A stretch of 64,000 bases of DNA from SABI01 sp963663665 (GCA_963663665.2 CAXXKP010000010.1:62001-126000), one strand, 5' to 3'. Positions 1 through 9,690 are shown, counted from the stretch's first letter. Translations and numbers: made by a program. The notes: generated by a model not told the origin, from the letters alone.

Positions 1-1
1 A

Positions 2-1042
2 GATATTCTAAAACAGATGGTTAATCCAGAGTCAGAACCAAAAAAAGTTGAGAAAGAGGTCCTTTTAAGACTTGAATTAATAGCTTCTGAGATAAAAAAA
101 GCACGAGATAATAATAAACCCGTTATTTGTGCATTTGGTGCGCATACAATAAAGAATGGATTAGGAGCATTACTCTCAATTCTTATAAACGAGGGGTGGA
201 TAACTCATTTAGCAACTAATGGAGCAGGAGTAATTCATGATTGGGAGTTTTCTTATCAAGGTGCAAGTTCAGAAGACGTTGCCTTAAATGTAGCAGAAGG
301 TAAATTTGGAATATGGGAAGAAACAGGACTTTATATAAACCTTGCATTGATAGATGGTGCCTATAGAGGATTTGGTTATGGAGAATCCATTGGAGCTATG
401 ATTCAAAATAATGGGATTCAAATCCCATCTGATAAAGAGCTCATGAATACAATTCAAGATACTCATAACGAGACACCTCTTTGGAAAAGAGCTGCAGCTT
501 TAGATTATCTCGATATTATTCAACAAGAGCATTTTGATGGAGGTTTTATGGAGATAAAACATCAATACCCAGAGCATAGTATCCAATCAAATGCATTTCA
601 TCTAGGGATTCCTTTTACAAGTCATCCTATGTTTGGCCATGACATAATATATACACATAGAGCATGTAAAGGAGCAGCTATCGGGAGATGTGCAGAGCGA
701 GATTTCCTCTCTTTTGTTGAATCTGTATCACATTTGGAGGGAGGTGTATATCTTTCTGTAGGATCAGCAGTTATGTCACCAATGATATTTGAGAAATCTT
801 TATCTATGGCAAGGAATGTTCTTAGATCGCATCATCAAAATATAAAAAATTGTTCGATTCATGTTGTTGATCTTCAGAAGGAATCATGGGATTGGACAAA
901 AGGGGAACCCCCAATGAATAATCCAGCATATTACCTTCGCTTTATGAAGTCTTTCAATAGAATGGGGTGTCCTGTTGATTATACCTCCATCGATAATAGA
1001 GATTTTTTTCTCTATTTATATAGGTTTTTATCGAGACATTAG
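2..1042 (+). CDS. Deoxyhypusine-synthase-like protein, 5' end outside window
   Basis: The reading frame is open to the window edge, so the 5' end is cut off; the first ATG inside is at 17 but has no ribosome binding site. The part seen (about 346 residues) has an N-terminal Rossmann-type stretch with FGAHTIKNGLG and THLATNGAGVIHDWEF, followed by GIWEETG and GYGESIG. The order, a helix with a glycine-rich turn and then TxGAG, recalls the NAD-binding part of deoxyhypusine synthase (there TTAGG). That enzyme modifies eIF5A, which bacteria lack, so the true substrate is unknown. The protein is soluble, with no signal peptide. It precedes a LacI gene after 350 empty bases, so membership in the sulfated-sugar locus is possible but not shown. 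Family assignment is tentative. Confidence 0.6.
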   Translation, partial: DILKQMVNPESEPKKVEKEVLLRLELIASEIKKARDNNKPVICAFGAHTIKNGLGALLSILINEGWITHLATNGAGVIHDWEFSYQGASSEDVALNVAEGKFGIWEETGLYINLALIDGAYRGFGYGESIGAMIQNNGIQIPSDKELMNTIQDTHNETPLWKRAAALDYLDIIQQEHFDGGFMEIKHQYPEHSIQSNAFHLGIPFTSHPMFGHDIIYTHRACKGAAIGRCAERDFLSFVESVSHLEGGVYLSVGSAVMSPMIFEKSLSMARNVLRSHHQNIKNCSIHVVDLQKESWDWTKGEPPMNNPAYYLRFMKSFNRMGCPVDYTSIDNRDFFLYLYRFLSRH

Positions 1043-1393
1043 CAGGAAGAAAATTATTACATCTATACAGAGAAAAAAGTACTAGAAGTTTTCAATTATG
1101 AAAATCCACATGAATACGTATCTATTTATCTAGTACTAATACAATGTCGAATAATATCTTGAGTTATTCATTATGCAAGAGTCTCTAGTGTTTATTAATT
1201 CCCATAGCTCTCGACTTTGTACTGTTTCTCCTATTAGAGTGATCTCTGTTGTACAAAAATTCTCTATTTACTTGATTAGATTCATTAACATAATAAATCA
1301 TAAAACAATTAATTAGAAATAGTGCATTAATTTCTGGTTGTTCCTTAAGCATTCATTAGTATATAGTGAACAATAAAGAGATGGAAAGAGATA
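1043..1393. other. Intergenic region, no gene seen
   Basis: AT-rich spacer between the deoxyhypusine-synthase-like gene and the LacI gene. I see no open frame of note, no RNA gene and no clear terminator. A promoter for the LacI gene must lie in the right half but no convincing -35/-10 pair could be picked. Confidence 0.5.
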
Positions 1394-2392
1394 ATGAAAA
1401 GACATAAAAGTCCCACGATTTTAGATATTGCACGAGAAGCCGGTGTCTCAAAAGCGACTGTTTCTAGAGTTTTAATGCATCCAGAAATTGTAAGTGATGA
1501 GACTAAATTAAAAGTGCATAAAGTTATTGAAAAAAACTCCTATATTCCTAGTCAGTTTGCTCAAGGTCTTAATGGAGCTCCTACAAAAAAAATAGGAATT
1601 ATTATCGACGAACTTTCTAACTTTTTTTTCATTGAAATTGCAGAAGGTATCGATACAATTCTTGGTCCACAATACTATGCAATGCATCTATTAAGTTCTA
1701 AATGGGTAATCGAGAGAGAAATCGAGCTGGTGCGATCTCTTATTAATTCGCGCGTAGATGGAGTGATTCTTGCTCCTGTTGCATCAAATTCTCCTGCAAT
1801 CAAGTTGCTACAAAAGTCTCATATTCCATTTATCGTCATGAACTGTGTCCCTGATGATGAAGGTGTTTCCTACATTTCATGTGATAATATAAAAGGTGGT
1901 GAAATTGCGGCTGAGTTTATAAATAAAGAAAAGCCTAACCAAATACTTCTTATTACTGGATTTGATGTTCAAAGCATGCAATATCGAGCAGAAGGTTTTA
2001 AACAAAAAATTTTAAAAGATATTCCATTTTATCATTTTGAAAATGTTGATACTTTGGAAGAAGGTTCTATGCTAGTGGATAATTTACTCCTTAAAATGGA
2101 TTTAGAACATAAGAAAACCTCAATATTTGTAACGAATGATAATGTAGCAATAGGCGTGATGAATCGATTGTATGAATGTAATATAAAAATACCTGAACAA
2201 GTTTCAATTATAGGATATGATGATATTCGCTTAGCAAGCCTTTGTAGAATTCCTTTGACCTCAATTTCTCAATCAAGTAATATGATGGGCAGTATTGCTG
2301 CAACTGAGTTGCTGAATATTATTCATGGCAAGAAAGAAGGTCCTTTTAAATACCTTATTGAGCCAACACTAGTAATTCGTGAATCTACATGA
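1394..2392 (+). CDS. LacI-family transcriptional regulator
   Basis: A 332-residue LacI/GalR-type repressor. The N-terminal helix-turn-helix is clear at residues 8-55 (TILDIAREAGVSKATVSRVL, then a hinge helix around FAQGLNG), followed by a periplasmic-binding-protein-like effector domain (IGIIIDELSNFFFIEIAEGI at about 68-87, DGVILAP, TNDNVAIGVM, and the C-terminal SIIGYDDIRLAS). Full length for the family. It sits upstream of the ABC transporter operon in the same direction but is separated by about 430 bases with a strong promoter, so it probably has its own transcript and controls that promoter. The effector is likely the imported sugar or a phosphorylated intermediate; this is inference. 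Confidence 0.93.
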   Translation: MKRHKSPTILDIAREAGVSKATVSRVLMHPEIVSDETKLKVHKVIEKNSYIPSQFAQGLNGAPTKKIGIIIDELSNFFFIEIAEGIDTILGPQYYAMHLLSSKWVIEREIELVRSLINSRVDGVILAPVASNSPAIKLLQKSHIPFIVMNCVPDDEGVSYISCDNIKGGEIAAEFINKEKPNQILLITGFDVQSMQYRAEGFKQKILKDIPFYHFENVDTLEEGSMLVDNLLLKMDLEHKKTSIFVTNDNVAIGVMNRLYECNIKIPEQVSIIGYDDIRLASLCRIPLTSISQSSNMMGSIAATELLNIIHGKKEGPFKYLIEPTLVIREST

Positions 2393-2747
2393 GATAAATA
2401 TCTTTGGAAGTTAGAAGGAAGATCCTTCATGGAAACCTATCATAATATTTTTCTCATTTATATTGAGCTTTCTTATTGTAAGTAGCAGTTTCATTCCTAT
2501 AAGTTTTGATTTCCTTTATTGTTACGTCTACATACTTCAAACATGATACATTTTACGACATCTCTTTGCTTTTCTTTGTATCACTTTAGGCTGGAAAAGA
2601 TTTCTTAGGTGTTCTCAAATAACAGGATACAATTCTCCTCTACCTCAATTTTTTTAAAAAAATAATTTTAATCATTTAACTATAAAATTTCTATATATCA
2701 TTGTAATAGAAAAAGATAATAGAATTATTTTTAAGTATTAAATTCCC
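2393..2747. other. Intergenic region upstream of the transporter promoter
   Basis: Long AT-rich leader region between the LacI gene and the ABC operon promoter. No coding frame, RNA gene or clear terminator is visible. It is the most likely place for additional regulatory sites. Confidence 0.5.
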
Positions 2748-2776
2748 TTGACGGAAAAGTGGAGTTATGTGATAAT
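2748..2776 (+). promoter_or_regulatory. Sigma-70-type promoter of the sulfated-sugar operon
   Basis: TTGACG at 2748-2753 and GATAAT at 2771-2776 with an exact 17-base spacer, the best promoter in the window. Downstream, an inverted repeat TGTAT-5-ATACA at 2792-2806 overlaps the leader just before the ribosome binding site AAAGGAGG (2806-2813); it could be a weak repressor site. Confidence 0.8.
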
Positions 2777-2821
2777 ACCAATAAATGATTGTGTATTATT
2801 CATACAAAGGAGGATTTTAGT

Positions 2822-4063
2822 ATGAAAAAGCTAATTACATTGATGTTGATTCTTATATGTGTCTCTACATTAGGACTGTTTGCAAACGGAGCTCAAGAAT
2901 CTGCTAATGAAAAAGTAACTCAAATAGAAATGTGGCATTGGGCAGCAAATAAGGAACCTCTTTACCAACAAGCAATCGAAGAGTACAAACTGGTTAAACC
3001 AGAACTCACCATTACAACAAAGGTGATCCCACAAGATTCTTACAGGCAGACACTTATTTCTGCACAAATTGCTGGTACTGCTCCGGCTATCATTCATCAA
3101 CAACCATTTGGTCCAGTATGGGAACAATATAAAGATGGCTTAATCATCGATTTAACTCCTTATGTGGATAAAGAATGGAAAGATGCTTTTTATGGAAGTA
3201 CCTGGAACATGCTTACAATTAATGACAAAATCTTGAGCGCATCGTTTGCCACCAACAATATCCAAGGATTCTACAATAAAGATCGTTTTGAAAGTTTAGG
3301 ATTAGAAATTCCAACAACAATGGATGAACTACAAAACGTAGTAAAAGTCCTGAGAGAAAATGGATATGGAGGCGCAATGTTCTGGTTTAGCAATCTTGAA
3401 CAGACTTCAGGTTTATTCTTAGGAAATGCTCGCCAGATATATCCAGAATTAGTAAAAAAAGCAGATCAAGGCGATGGGAAATGGGATATCCCAGAATTTA
3501 ATAATCTCATTTCGAAATTAGCTAGCTATGATGATATTTGGGAAACTGGAGCCGCTAGTTTAAGTATGGATGATGCAATTAGCCTATTTGCTAAAGGTGA
3601 TATATCAATTTATTTTATCGGAAACTGGGCAATTAATAACATGCTAGCAAATAAACCCCAATTTGAGATTGGTAACTTCCTTATACCCGCAATTGATGAA
3701 AGATCAAAACCATTTTGCCTAGGCAGTTTAGCTGGAACTTGGACTGTTTCAAATGGTGTATCAAAAGCAGAACAAGATGTTGCAGTTGAATTCCTTAGAT
3801 GGATGGCACTTAATTTCCAAGAGAAATTAGTGGAAACAATTGGGCTTGCACCTGCTGGACCTGTTGGAGAAAAAGCATTACCTAAAGTAAATCAACTTGC
3901 TCAGAACTTAGCTAAAACTCAGTCTGGTGCAATTTTACGAGACTGGTTTAATCGTCCAGTGAGAGATGCTATCTCGAGCTCAATTCAAGGTGTGTTAAGT
4001 GGCGCAATACAACCGAGTGAAGTGATGAAAAATGCTCAAAAAGCTGCTGACGATAATAGATAG
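2822..4063 (+). CDS. ABC transporter sugar-binding protein (family 1)
   Basis: A 413-residue extracellular solute-binding protein. The start is set at ATG 2822, eight bases after AAAGGAGG; a TTG frame opening 33 bases earlier would place that ribosome site inside the gene. Residues 1-21 are a signal peptide (MKKLITLMLILICVST..LFA) with no lipobox cysteine, so the protein should be cleaved by signal peptidase I, giving mature NGAQES. The body has features of carbohydrate-binding proteins of the MalE/UgpB type: EMWHWAAN near the N-terminus, a GNWAINNML segment, and GSLAGTWTVS. It is the first gene of the operon after the strong promoter, which fits the usual high expression of binding proteins. 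The substrate is inferred from the downstream sulfatase to be a sulfated sugar. Confidence 0.93.
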   Translation: MKKLITLMLILICVSTLGLFANGAQESANEKVTQIEMWHWAANKEPLYQQAIEEYKLVKPELTITTKVIPQDSYRQTLISAQIAGTAPAIIHQQPFGPVWEQYKDGLIIDLTPYVDKEWKDAFYGSTWNMLTINDKILSASFATNNIQGFYNKDRFESLGLEIPTTMDELQNVVKVLRENGYGGAMFWFSNLEQTSGLFLGNARQIYPELVKKADQGDGKWDIPEFNNLISKLASYDDIWETGAASLSMDDAISLFAKGDISIYFIGNWAINNMLANKPQFEIGNFLIPAIDERSKPFCLGSLAGTWTVSNGVSKAEQDVAVEFLRWMALNFQEKLVETIGLAPAGPVGEKALPKVNQLAQNLAKTQSGAILRDWFNRPVRDAISSSIQGVLSGAIQPSEVMKNAQKAADDNR

Positions 4064-4093
4064 TATATAGAGCTATAAAAGAGGATGGATAGA

Positions 4094-4960
4094 ATGAGCA
4101 TAAGAAGAAGAGAGATGAAAGGATGGTTATACATTTTTCCTGCACTAGGACTATACTTATTATTGTTTGTCTACTCCATTCTCTTTAACATTGATAAAAG
4201 CTTTCATAGGTGGAATGGATTTGGTGAACCTCAATTTATAGGATTTGAAAACTATCGCTACATATTAACCAATGATATCTTTCAAAGTGCTTTTTTTCAC
4301 AACCTTGCTTTTACTGTATTTGGTGTTACCATCATGCTGGTTCTTTCAATCGGTTTGGCAATTATGTTCAATGCTGGAGTAAAAGGAAGTTCCTTTTTCC
4401 GTGCATTGATGTTTTTGCCAGTTGTTATACCGATGATTGTCATTAGCCTGATTTGGTCAAGAATATATAGTCCCACAGGTCTGCTTAACCTTTTATTAAA
4501 ATCAATTGGATTAGGAGTGCTTGCTCGAGACTGGTTAGGTGAAATACAAACAGCCTTACCAGCTGTGATAGTGGTGTGGATATGGAGACACATTGGATAT
4601 GGAGTTCTTCTTATCTATGCAGGAGTCATAGATATTCCTAAAGAAATTGAAGAAGCTGCTGTTGTAGATGGAGCTTCCAGACGACGTATCGCATGGAGTA
4701 TTACCATTCCATTATTAAAACCAATTATTAAGACAGTAGCCATGCTCTACATCATATGGTCTTTTAAAGTATTTACTCTCATTTATGCGACAACAGGAGG
4801 AGGCCCTTATTATGCAACGGAGGTAATTAACACCTATATGTACCGGCTAGCTTTTGAATATGGGAAATTAGGTAGAGCAAGTACTATGGCGACACTTGTC
4901 TTGTTATTAATGCTTACACTAGGACTCATTCGAAAATTAGTTACCAGTACTAAAGAGTAA
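4094..4960 (+). CDS. ABC sugar permease, MalF/UgpA type
   Basis: A 288-residue inner-membrane permease with six predicted membrane segments. ATG 4094 is chosen because GAGG (4081-4084) lies nine bases before it; the in-frame ATG at 4085 directly abuts the GAGG. The first segment (WLYIFPALGLYLLLF) and the EAA loop that contacts the ATPase (EIEEAAVVDGASRRRIAWSI at about 197-216, then PLLKPI) are typical of the first permease of CUT1 sugar importers. No ATPase gene is present in this operon, so a shared MsmK-like ATPase elsewhere in the genome is expected, as is usual for CUT1 systems. Confidence 0.93.
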   Translation: MSIRRREMKGWLYIFPALGLYLLLFVYSILFNIDKSFHRWNGFGEPQFIGFENYRYILTNDIFQSAFFHNLAFTVFGVTIMLVLSIGLAIMFNAGVKGSSFFRALMFLPVVIPMIVISLIWSRIYSPTGLLNLLLKSIGLGVLARDWLGEIQTALPAVIVVWIWRHIGYGVLLIYAGVIDIPKEIEEAAVVDGASRRRIAWSITIPLLKPIIKTVAMLYIIWSFKVFTLIYATTGGGPYYATEVINTYMYRLAFEYGKLGRASTMATLVLLLMLTLGLIRKLVTSTKE

Positions 4961-4972
4961 AGAGGAGGAGAT

Positions 4973-5791
4973 ATGTCCATTAAACAAAACAATATTGCCT
5001 ATTATATAATTTTTGTCCTAATTCTGGTTATCTCTCTCGCTCCATTTCTTTACTTTTTCTCATTATCTCTTGCCGCATATGAAAACACGTTTAGAATACT
5101 GTTTTGGCCTATTGATTTTGTCCCATCTAATTATGCTAAAGCCCTTGAACTGGGAAATTTAGGAACCGCCTATTTGAATAGCTTATTTGTAACAATCTTT
5201 GCTATGATAGTGACCTTATTTATAGGTGCAAGTGCTTCTTATGGTCTTAATAATTTCAAAATACGGGGAAAGGAGATTGTTTTCACTCTATTTATATCTG
5301 GTATGATTATTAGCAGTGAATCGATAATTATTCCCATGTTTATGAATATTAAAAAATTAGGAATGCTAAATAAATGGTATACGCTTCCTCTTGTGTATAT
5401 CGTAATAGGATTGCCTTTTACGATTCTTGCTATGAGAACCTTCTTTTCCACGATTCCATCGTCACTTATTGAGGCTGCTCAAATGGAAGGTGCGGGAGAT
5501 TTCACTATTTTTACTAAAATAGTAATGCCTTTAGCAAAATCGAGCCTCTTTTCGGTCGGACTGATCTTATTTATTTGGAACTGGGATGAATTTGTATTAG
5601 CAATAACGCTCATCTCTGATAAACGGCTAGGAACACTACCGAGCGTTCTTTCAAACTTAAAAGGGGAATATATGATTGATTATCCCGTATTAGCTGCAAC
5701 TCTTATGTTGGTGATATTCCCGATTCTATTATTATATATCTTTTCTCAAAGATATCTTATTAAAGGAATTACTGCTGGCGCTATAAAATAA
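4973..5791 (+). CDS. ABC sugar permease, MalG/UgpE type
   Basis: A 272-residue second permease, preceded by AGAGGAGG. Six hydrophobic segments are visible, with the EAA loop SLIEAAQMEGAGDFTIFTKI at about 161-180 and the usual C-terminal end (QRYLIKGITAGAIK). It pairs with the preceding permease to form the membrane channel. Its stop codon overlaps an upstream ATG of the sulfatase frame, and the true sulfatase start follows 15 bases later, so translation is probably coupled. Confidence 0.93.
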   Translation: MSIKQNNIAYYIIFVLILVISLAPFLYFFSLSLAAYENTFRILFWPIDFVPSNYAKALELGNLGTAYLNSLFVTIFAMIVTLFIGASASYGLNNFKIRGKEIVFTLFISGMIISSESIIIPMFMNIKKLGMLNKWYTLPLVYIVIGLPFTILAMRTFFSTIPSSLIEAAQMEGAGDFTIFTKIVMPLAKSSLFSVGLILFIWNWDEFVLAITLISDKRLGTLPSVLSNLKGEYMIDYPVLAATLMLVIFPILLLYIFSQRYLIKGITAGAIK

Positions 5792-5805
5792 TGAAGGAGA
5801 TTTTT

Positions 5806-7236
5806 ATGAAGCCTAATATCCTATTCATTCTTTCAGATCAACACACTCCACATGTCATAGGAGTAGAAGGAAATGATGTTATACATACACCTAATTTAGA
5901 TAAACTTGCTTCTGAAGGTGCCTATTTTTCACAATGCTATTGTCAAAATCCTTTGTGTGTACCTAGTCGTTCTTCTCTGATAAGCGGTAGGTATCCTAAA
6001 GATTTGGGAATTTACGACAATATGCAAATTCTAGAGGCGAATAGCGTTACTATGCCTCGGACGTTTTCAGAACATGGATATAACACATGTCTTATCGGCA
6101 AAGGTCATTTTAATGGAGAACAATTCCACGGGTATCAACAACGGCCATATGGAGACCTCTACGGTCAGGGGCATCAGCCTGATCCTAAACGGCTTGCTAA
6201 GTATGGAGTGAATGGGTTAGGGGATGTATTAGAGAATACAGGACCTTCAGAAATGCCTGAAGATTTAACTCAGACAGAATTATGTGTAGTAGAAACAGTA
6301 AAATGGCTTCAAACTCATAAAGCGGTTAATAAAGATAATCCTTTCTTTCTCAGTGTCCATTTTGATAAACCGCATTTTCCGATTAAACCTCCTAAACGCT
6401 ATTTTGATAAATATCATGGCAAAGTTACACTTTTTGATACAAGCAAAAGTTCTTTAGATGAAGAGGTTACTTTTGTTAAGGAAGCAATCCTTCATAATGA
6501 AACTGGACATCACTATGGAAAAGATTTTGATATTCAACTACGTGCAAAAGAGGCCTATTATGGATGCGTTGAATGGATAGATGATGCGATAGGAAGAATT
6601 TTAGATGTTCTCGATTATTTAGAATTAGCAAAAAACACGATTGTTATTTATACATCTGATCATGGGGAGATGTGTGGAGAACATGGTACGTGGCAAAAAA
6701 CGCTTTTCTTTGAGTCTTCTGTTCGTGTTCCTTTAATAATGAGATGGCCAGGGAATATTGATCAAGGGATAATAGATGATTCTATTATAGGTCTTATTGA
6801 CATGTTTCCTACCTTGTGTACAGCTGCAGGTATTGAAACCCCTTCAGTATGTGACGGAGAAGATGTTCTGCCTACTATTAAAGGAGAAGAATTAGAGCGA
6901 AAAGGTGTTTTTTCAGAAAGTGCCGCTCTTAATGCTACTCAATATGCAGGATGTATGTATCGAGAAGGAGAATGGAAATATTGCTACTATCTAAATGGAG
7001 AAGAGGAATTATATAACTTATTATATGATCCAAACGAGAAGGAAAATCTTATCTCTGGCTTGAGAAATGAAAAGTTTGTTACTGAGTTTCGTGAAAAAAC
7101 AATAGAATTTTGGAAGCCAGATGAATATCTAGAACGACTACATGCTACCCCGATTATGTCAAAAGAAAAACATTTTTATCCCTTTTCAAACCAATATGTT
7201 GTGGGTGATGGAAGAGTAATAGATGCAAGACCTTGA
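5806..7236 (+). CDS. Type I sulfatase, predicted cytoplasmic
   Basis: A 476-residue arylsulfatase-fold enzyme. ATG 5806 is chosen because AAGGAG (5794-5799) lies six bases before it. The formylglycine motif CVPSRSS (about residues 46-52) is intact and of the cysteine type, so maturation by an anaerobic or FGE-type system encoded elsewhere is required. Metal and active-site motifs are present: NILFILSDQH at the N-terminus, GKGHF, HFDKPHFP, and TSDHGEMCGEHG. There is no signal peptide: the catalytic domain starts at residue 3. That is unusual for polysaccharide sulfatases and implies that the substrate is desulfated after import by the ABC transporter. The C-terminal part (EEELYNLLYDPNEKENL) is standard. 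The exact sulfated sugar cannot be read from the sequence. Confidence 0.93.
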   Translation: MKPNILFILSDQHTPHVIGVEGNDVIHTPNLDKLASEGAYFSQCYCQNPLCVPSRSSLISGRYPKDLGIYDNMQILEANSVTMPRTFSEHGYNTCLIGKGHFNGEQFHGYQQRPYGDLYGQGHQPDPKRLAKYGVNGLGDVLENTGPSEMPEDLTQTELCVVETVKWLQTHKAVNKDNPFFLSVHFDKPHFPIKPPKRYFDKYHGKVTLFDTSKSSLDEEVTFVKEAILHNETGHHYGKDFDIQLRAKEAYYGCVEWIDDAIGRILDVLDYLELAKNTIVIYTSDHGEMCGEHGTWQKTLFFESSVRVPLIMRWPGNIDQGIIDDSIIGLIDMFPTLCTAAGIETPSVCDGEDVLPTIKGEELERKGVFSESAALNATQYAGCMYREGEWKYCYYLNGEEELYNLLYDPNEKENLISGLRNEKFVTEFREKTIEFWKPDEYLERLHATPIMSKEKHFYPFSNQYVVGDGRVIDARP

Positions 7237-8152
7237 TGATCACGTAGTAGCTATAGATATCGGAGGGTCTAAGATTTGTGTAGGTATTATCAACATTTAT
7301 GGACTCATTTTAGAACAGCAAAGAATGCTAATTACTCTTCCTTATGATGGAGATATGATTATTGAATATATTCATCAATTGCTTTTACAACTTAAGTATC
7401 CTAATTGGGATACTTTGCGAGCAGGGGTTACTATTCCAGGGCTTTGTGATTCAGAAAATGGGATGTGGATCTACTCTTCATTCTCTGGTATTAAGAATTT
7501 TCCAATAGTTGAGAAATTATCGAAAATTTTGAAATCAACTATAGAAATAGAGAACGATGTGAATGCTAGTGCTCTAGCAGAAGCTTGGTGTGGTAATGCA
7601 ACACAATATTCTCATTTTTATTGGATTACTGTTAGTAATGGTATTGGTGGGGCCATAGTCATTAATAATATATTATACAAAGGAGCGTATGGTTATGCGG
7701 GAGAAAGTGGACATAACTATCAAGCTAGTAACTATGGGAATGCAATTGTAGATGATGAATTAGAGAACCTCGCCTCAGGCTCAGCTATTAGTAGACAATA
7801 TACGATCCTTAGTACTAGAGAATGCGTCGATGCAAAGGAGGTAGCTCTCCTTGCAAAGTCTGGTGATATTCATGCCCAAAAAGTTTATCACAATGTTGGC
7901 ATATTTTTAGGTAAAGAAATAGCTCATATAGCAAATATTTTAAATCCTGGATGTATTGTGTTGGGAGGAGCCGTATCCCTAGATTTCGACCTATTTAAAA
8001 ATTCTTTACTTGAAACGTATCATTCATATCGGTTTACTGCGGCAACGAATGAGATTCCAATAATAAAAAGTAAATTCCCAAAAGATGCGGCTTTTTATGG
8101 AGCAGCTGCATTAGCTTTTAAAGATGTATTAACACTTAATACTAATAAATGA
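7223..8152 (+). CDS. ROK-family sugar kinase-like protein (first copy)
   Basis: A 309-residue ROK protein overlapping the sulfatase gene by 14 bases. The ATP-binding DIGGSK motif (residues 12-17), the catalytic ENDVNASALAE segment (about 112-122), SNGIGGAI and the sugar-binding GYAGESGHN are present, so kinase activity on a hexose or amino sugar is plausible. It has no helix-turn-helix. The zinc-binding CxCGxxGC motif that normally follows ExGH is absent, replaced by a region without cysteines. It likely phosphorylates the desulfated sugar. A second ROK gene lies two genes downstream, suggesting two substrates or two steps. Confidence 0.88.
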   Translation: MQDLDDHVVAIDIGGSKICVGIINIYGLILEQQRMLITLPYDGDMIIEYIHQLLLQLKYPNWDTLRAGVTIPGLCDSENGMWIYSSFSGIKNFPIVEKLSKILKSTIEIENDVNASALAEAWCGNATQYSHFYWITVSNGIGGAIVINNILYKGAYGYAGESGHNYQASNYGNAIVDDELENLASGSAISRQYTILSTRECVDAKEVALLAKSGDIHAQKVYHNVGIFLGKEIAHIANILNPGCIVLGGAVSLDFDLFKNSLLETYHSYRFTAATNEIPIIKSKFPKDAAFYGAAALAFKDVLTLNTNK

Positions 8153-8198
8153 CACGATTTTCATACAAGTTTGTCAATCATCATAAAGAGAGGTCGAA

Positions 8199-8753
8199 AT
8201 GAATTTAAGAAATTATACAAATAATGTGAAAGCATTAGTGGATACTATTAATGAGAAAGAATTTTATGAAACTATTTCTTTGTTAAAGAAAACACAACAG
8301 ACGGGAAAAAGGATATTCTTTGCAGGAAATGGAGGAAGTGCTGCTTCTGCTAATCACTTTTCTTGTGATATTGCAAAGAACGTTGTAGGTGATAATGGCT
8401 TTCACTATAGAACTCTCACTGTTTCTTCTGATTCCTCTACAATTACTGCATTAGGAAATGATATTGGGTTTGAGGATATCTTTAGAGTACAATTGGAACT
8501 CCAAATGGATCCTGGGGATATCCTCATTGCAATTTCCGCTAGTGGTAATTCACCTAATATAAAAAGAGCCTGTGAATATGTTAAGGATCTTAATAATAAG
8601 ATTATAGGACTTAGTGGCTTTAGTGGTGGAGTACTAAGGCAGTTTGCTGATATTTCATTTCATGTTGATTCAAATGAATATGAAATTGTAGAAGATCTTC
8701 ATTCAATTATTCTTCATAGTATTATATCATACTTAAAGAGTGAAACTCGCTAA
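8199..8753 (+). CDS. SIS-domain phosphosugar isomerase, GmhA-like
   Basis: A 184-residue protein made of one SIS domain. The phosphosugar-binding loop GNGGSAASANHF (about residues 45-56) and the second loop ISASGNSPN (about 114-122) are clear. The size and order match the GmhA/DiaA group of phosphoheptose isomerase-like proteins. The 46-base gap to the preceding gene contains a ribosome site (AGAGAGG). In this setting it probably isomerises or otherwise acts on the phosphosugar made by one of the ROK proteins rather than making heptose for LPS; that is inference from context. Confidence 0.85.
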   Translation: MNLRNYTNNVKALVDTINEKEFYETISLLKKTQQTGKRIFFAGNGGSAASANHFSCDIAKNVVGDNGFHYRTLTVSSDSSTITALGNDIGFEDIFRVQLELQMDPGDILIAISASGNSPNIKRACEYVKDLNNKIIGLSGFSGGVLRQFADISFHVDSNEYEIVEDLHSIILHSIISYLKSETR

Positions 8754-8766
8754 AGAGGGATAAATC

Positions 8767-9678
8767 ATGGAATCACGTATTATTGGGGTCGACATTGGGG
8801 GAACAAAAATTTCAGTTTCCGTAGGTACTACGAGCGCTCAAATAATTGATAAGATTATATTTCCTACAAAGTTCAATTTAGAGGAAACTCTCAACACCTT
8901 AAAGGCAAATATTCTTAATTTTAAAAGAAAATATCCATCAATCATTGGTATCGGAGTAAGCTGTGGAGGCCCACTTAATAGTGAGTTAGGAATTATAGAA
9001 TCTCCCCCTAATCTACCCGGATGGGATAATATCCCGATATGTAGTCTAATAACTAGCTGGGTACATCTTCCTACATATTTAGAAAACGATGCGAGTGCAT
9101 GTGCATTAGCTGAATGGAAATGGGGAGCTGGAATTGGGAAAGCAAATTTAGTGTTTCTCACCTTTGGGACAGGTATGGGTGCTGGTCTTATTCTCAATAA
9201 TGCTCTTTACAGAGGTACTTCAGGACTTGCCGGAGAAGTAGGACATATCAGACTACATGAAAACGGACCAATAGGGTATGGGAAAAAGGGTTCCTTTGAA
9301 GGATTTTGTAGTGGCGGTGGATTATCTAGAAATTATGAAAGTCATTTTAGTGAATATAAAAGTGGTAAACAAATATGTGAAGATGCAAGAAACGGTTCTT
9401 TCCAAGCTTTAGAAATAATAAAGGAATCAGCACGCTATCTAGGGTATGGACTTTCAATTATATTAGATATACTAAATCCTGAAATGATTATTATAGGTAG
9501 CATCTACACAAGAGATATGGATTTGTTCAATGAAGAGATGATGCGAGTTATAGAAAAAGAAGCCTTACCAGAATCTCAAAAAAATTGTTTAATAGTTCCA
9601 TCAGCTTTAAAAGAGAATTTGGGCGATTTGGCAGCGATAGGAACCTTTCTTAATCGTTATGAAGCTAAAGAGTTGTAA
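8767..9678 (+). CDS. ROK-family sugar kinase-like protein (second copy)
   Basis: A 303-residue ROK protein with DIGGTK (residues 8-13), ENDASACALAEWKWGAG, FGTGMGAGLILNN and GLAGEVGHIRL, all in the usual order for glucokinase or N-acetylmannosamine/N-acetylglucosamine kinases. The zinc-site cysteines are again missing: the segment corresponding to CxCGxxGCLE reads IGYGKKGSFE. It is more canonical than the first copy and has no DNA-binding domain. It sits 13 bases after the first SIS gene and 12 before the second, in a tight operon. Confidence 0.9.
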   Translation: MESRIIGVDIGGTKISVSVGTTSAQIIDKIIFPTKFNLEETLNTLKANILNFKRKYPSIIGIGVSCGGPLNSELGIIESPPNLPGWDNIPICSLITSWVHLPTYLENDASACALAEWKWGAGIGKANLVFLTFGTGMGAGLILNNALYRGTSGLAGEVGHIRLHENGPIGYGKKGSFEGFCSGGGLSRNYESHFSEYKSGKQICEDARNGSFQALEIIKESARYLGYGLSIILDILNPEMIIIGSIYTRDMDLFNEEMMRVIEKEALPESQKNCLIVPSALKENLGDLAAIGTFLNRYEAKEL

Positions 9679-9690
9679 AAGGGGGGAAAT

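Noticed and set aside
2792..2806. LacI operator TGTAT-5-ATACA
   Set aside because: Arms are only five bases and the centre is not symmetric; kept only as a remark in the promoter entry.
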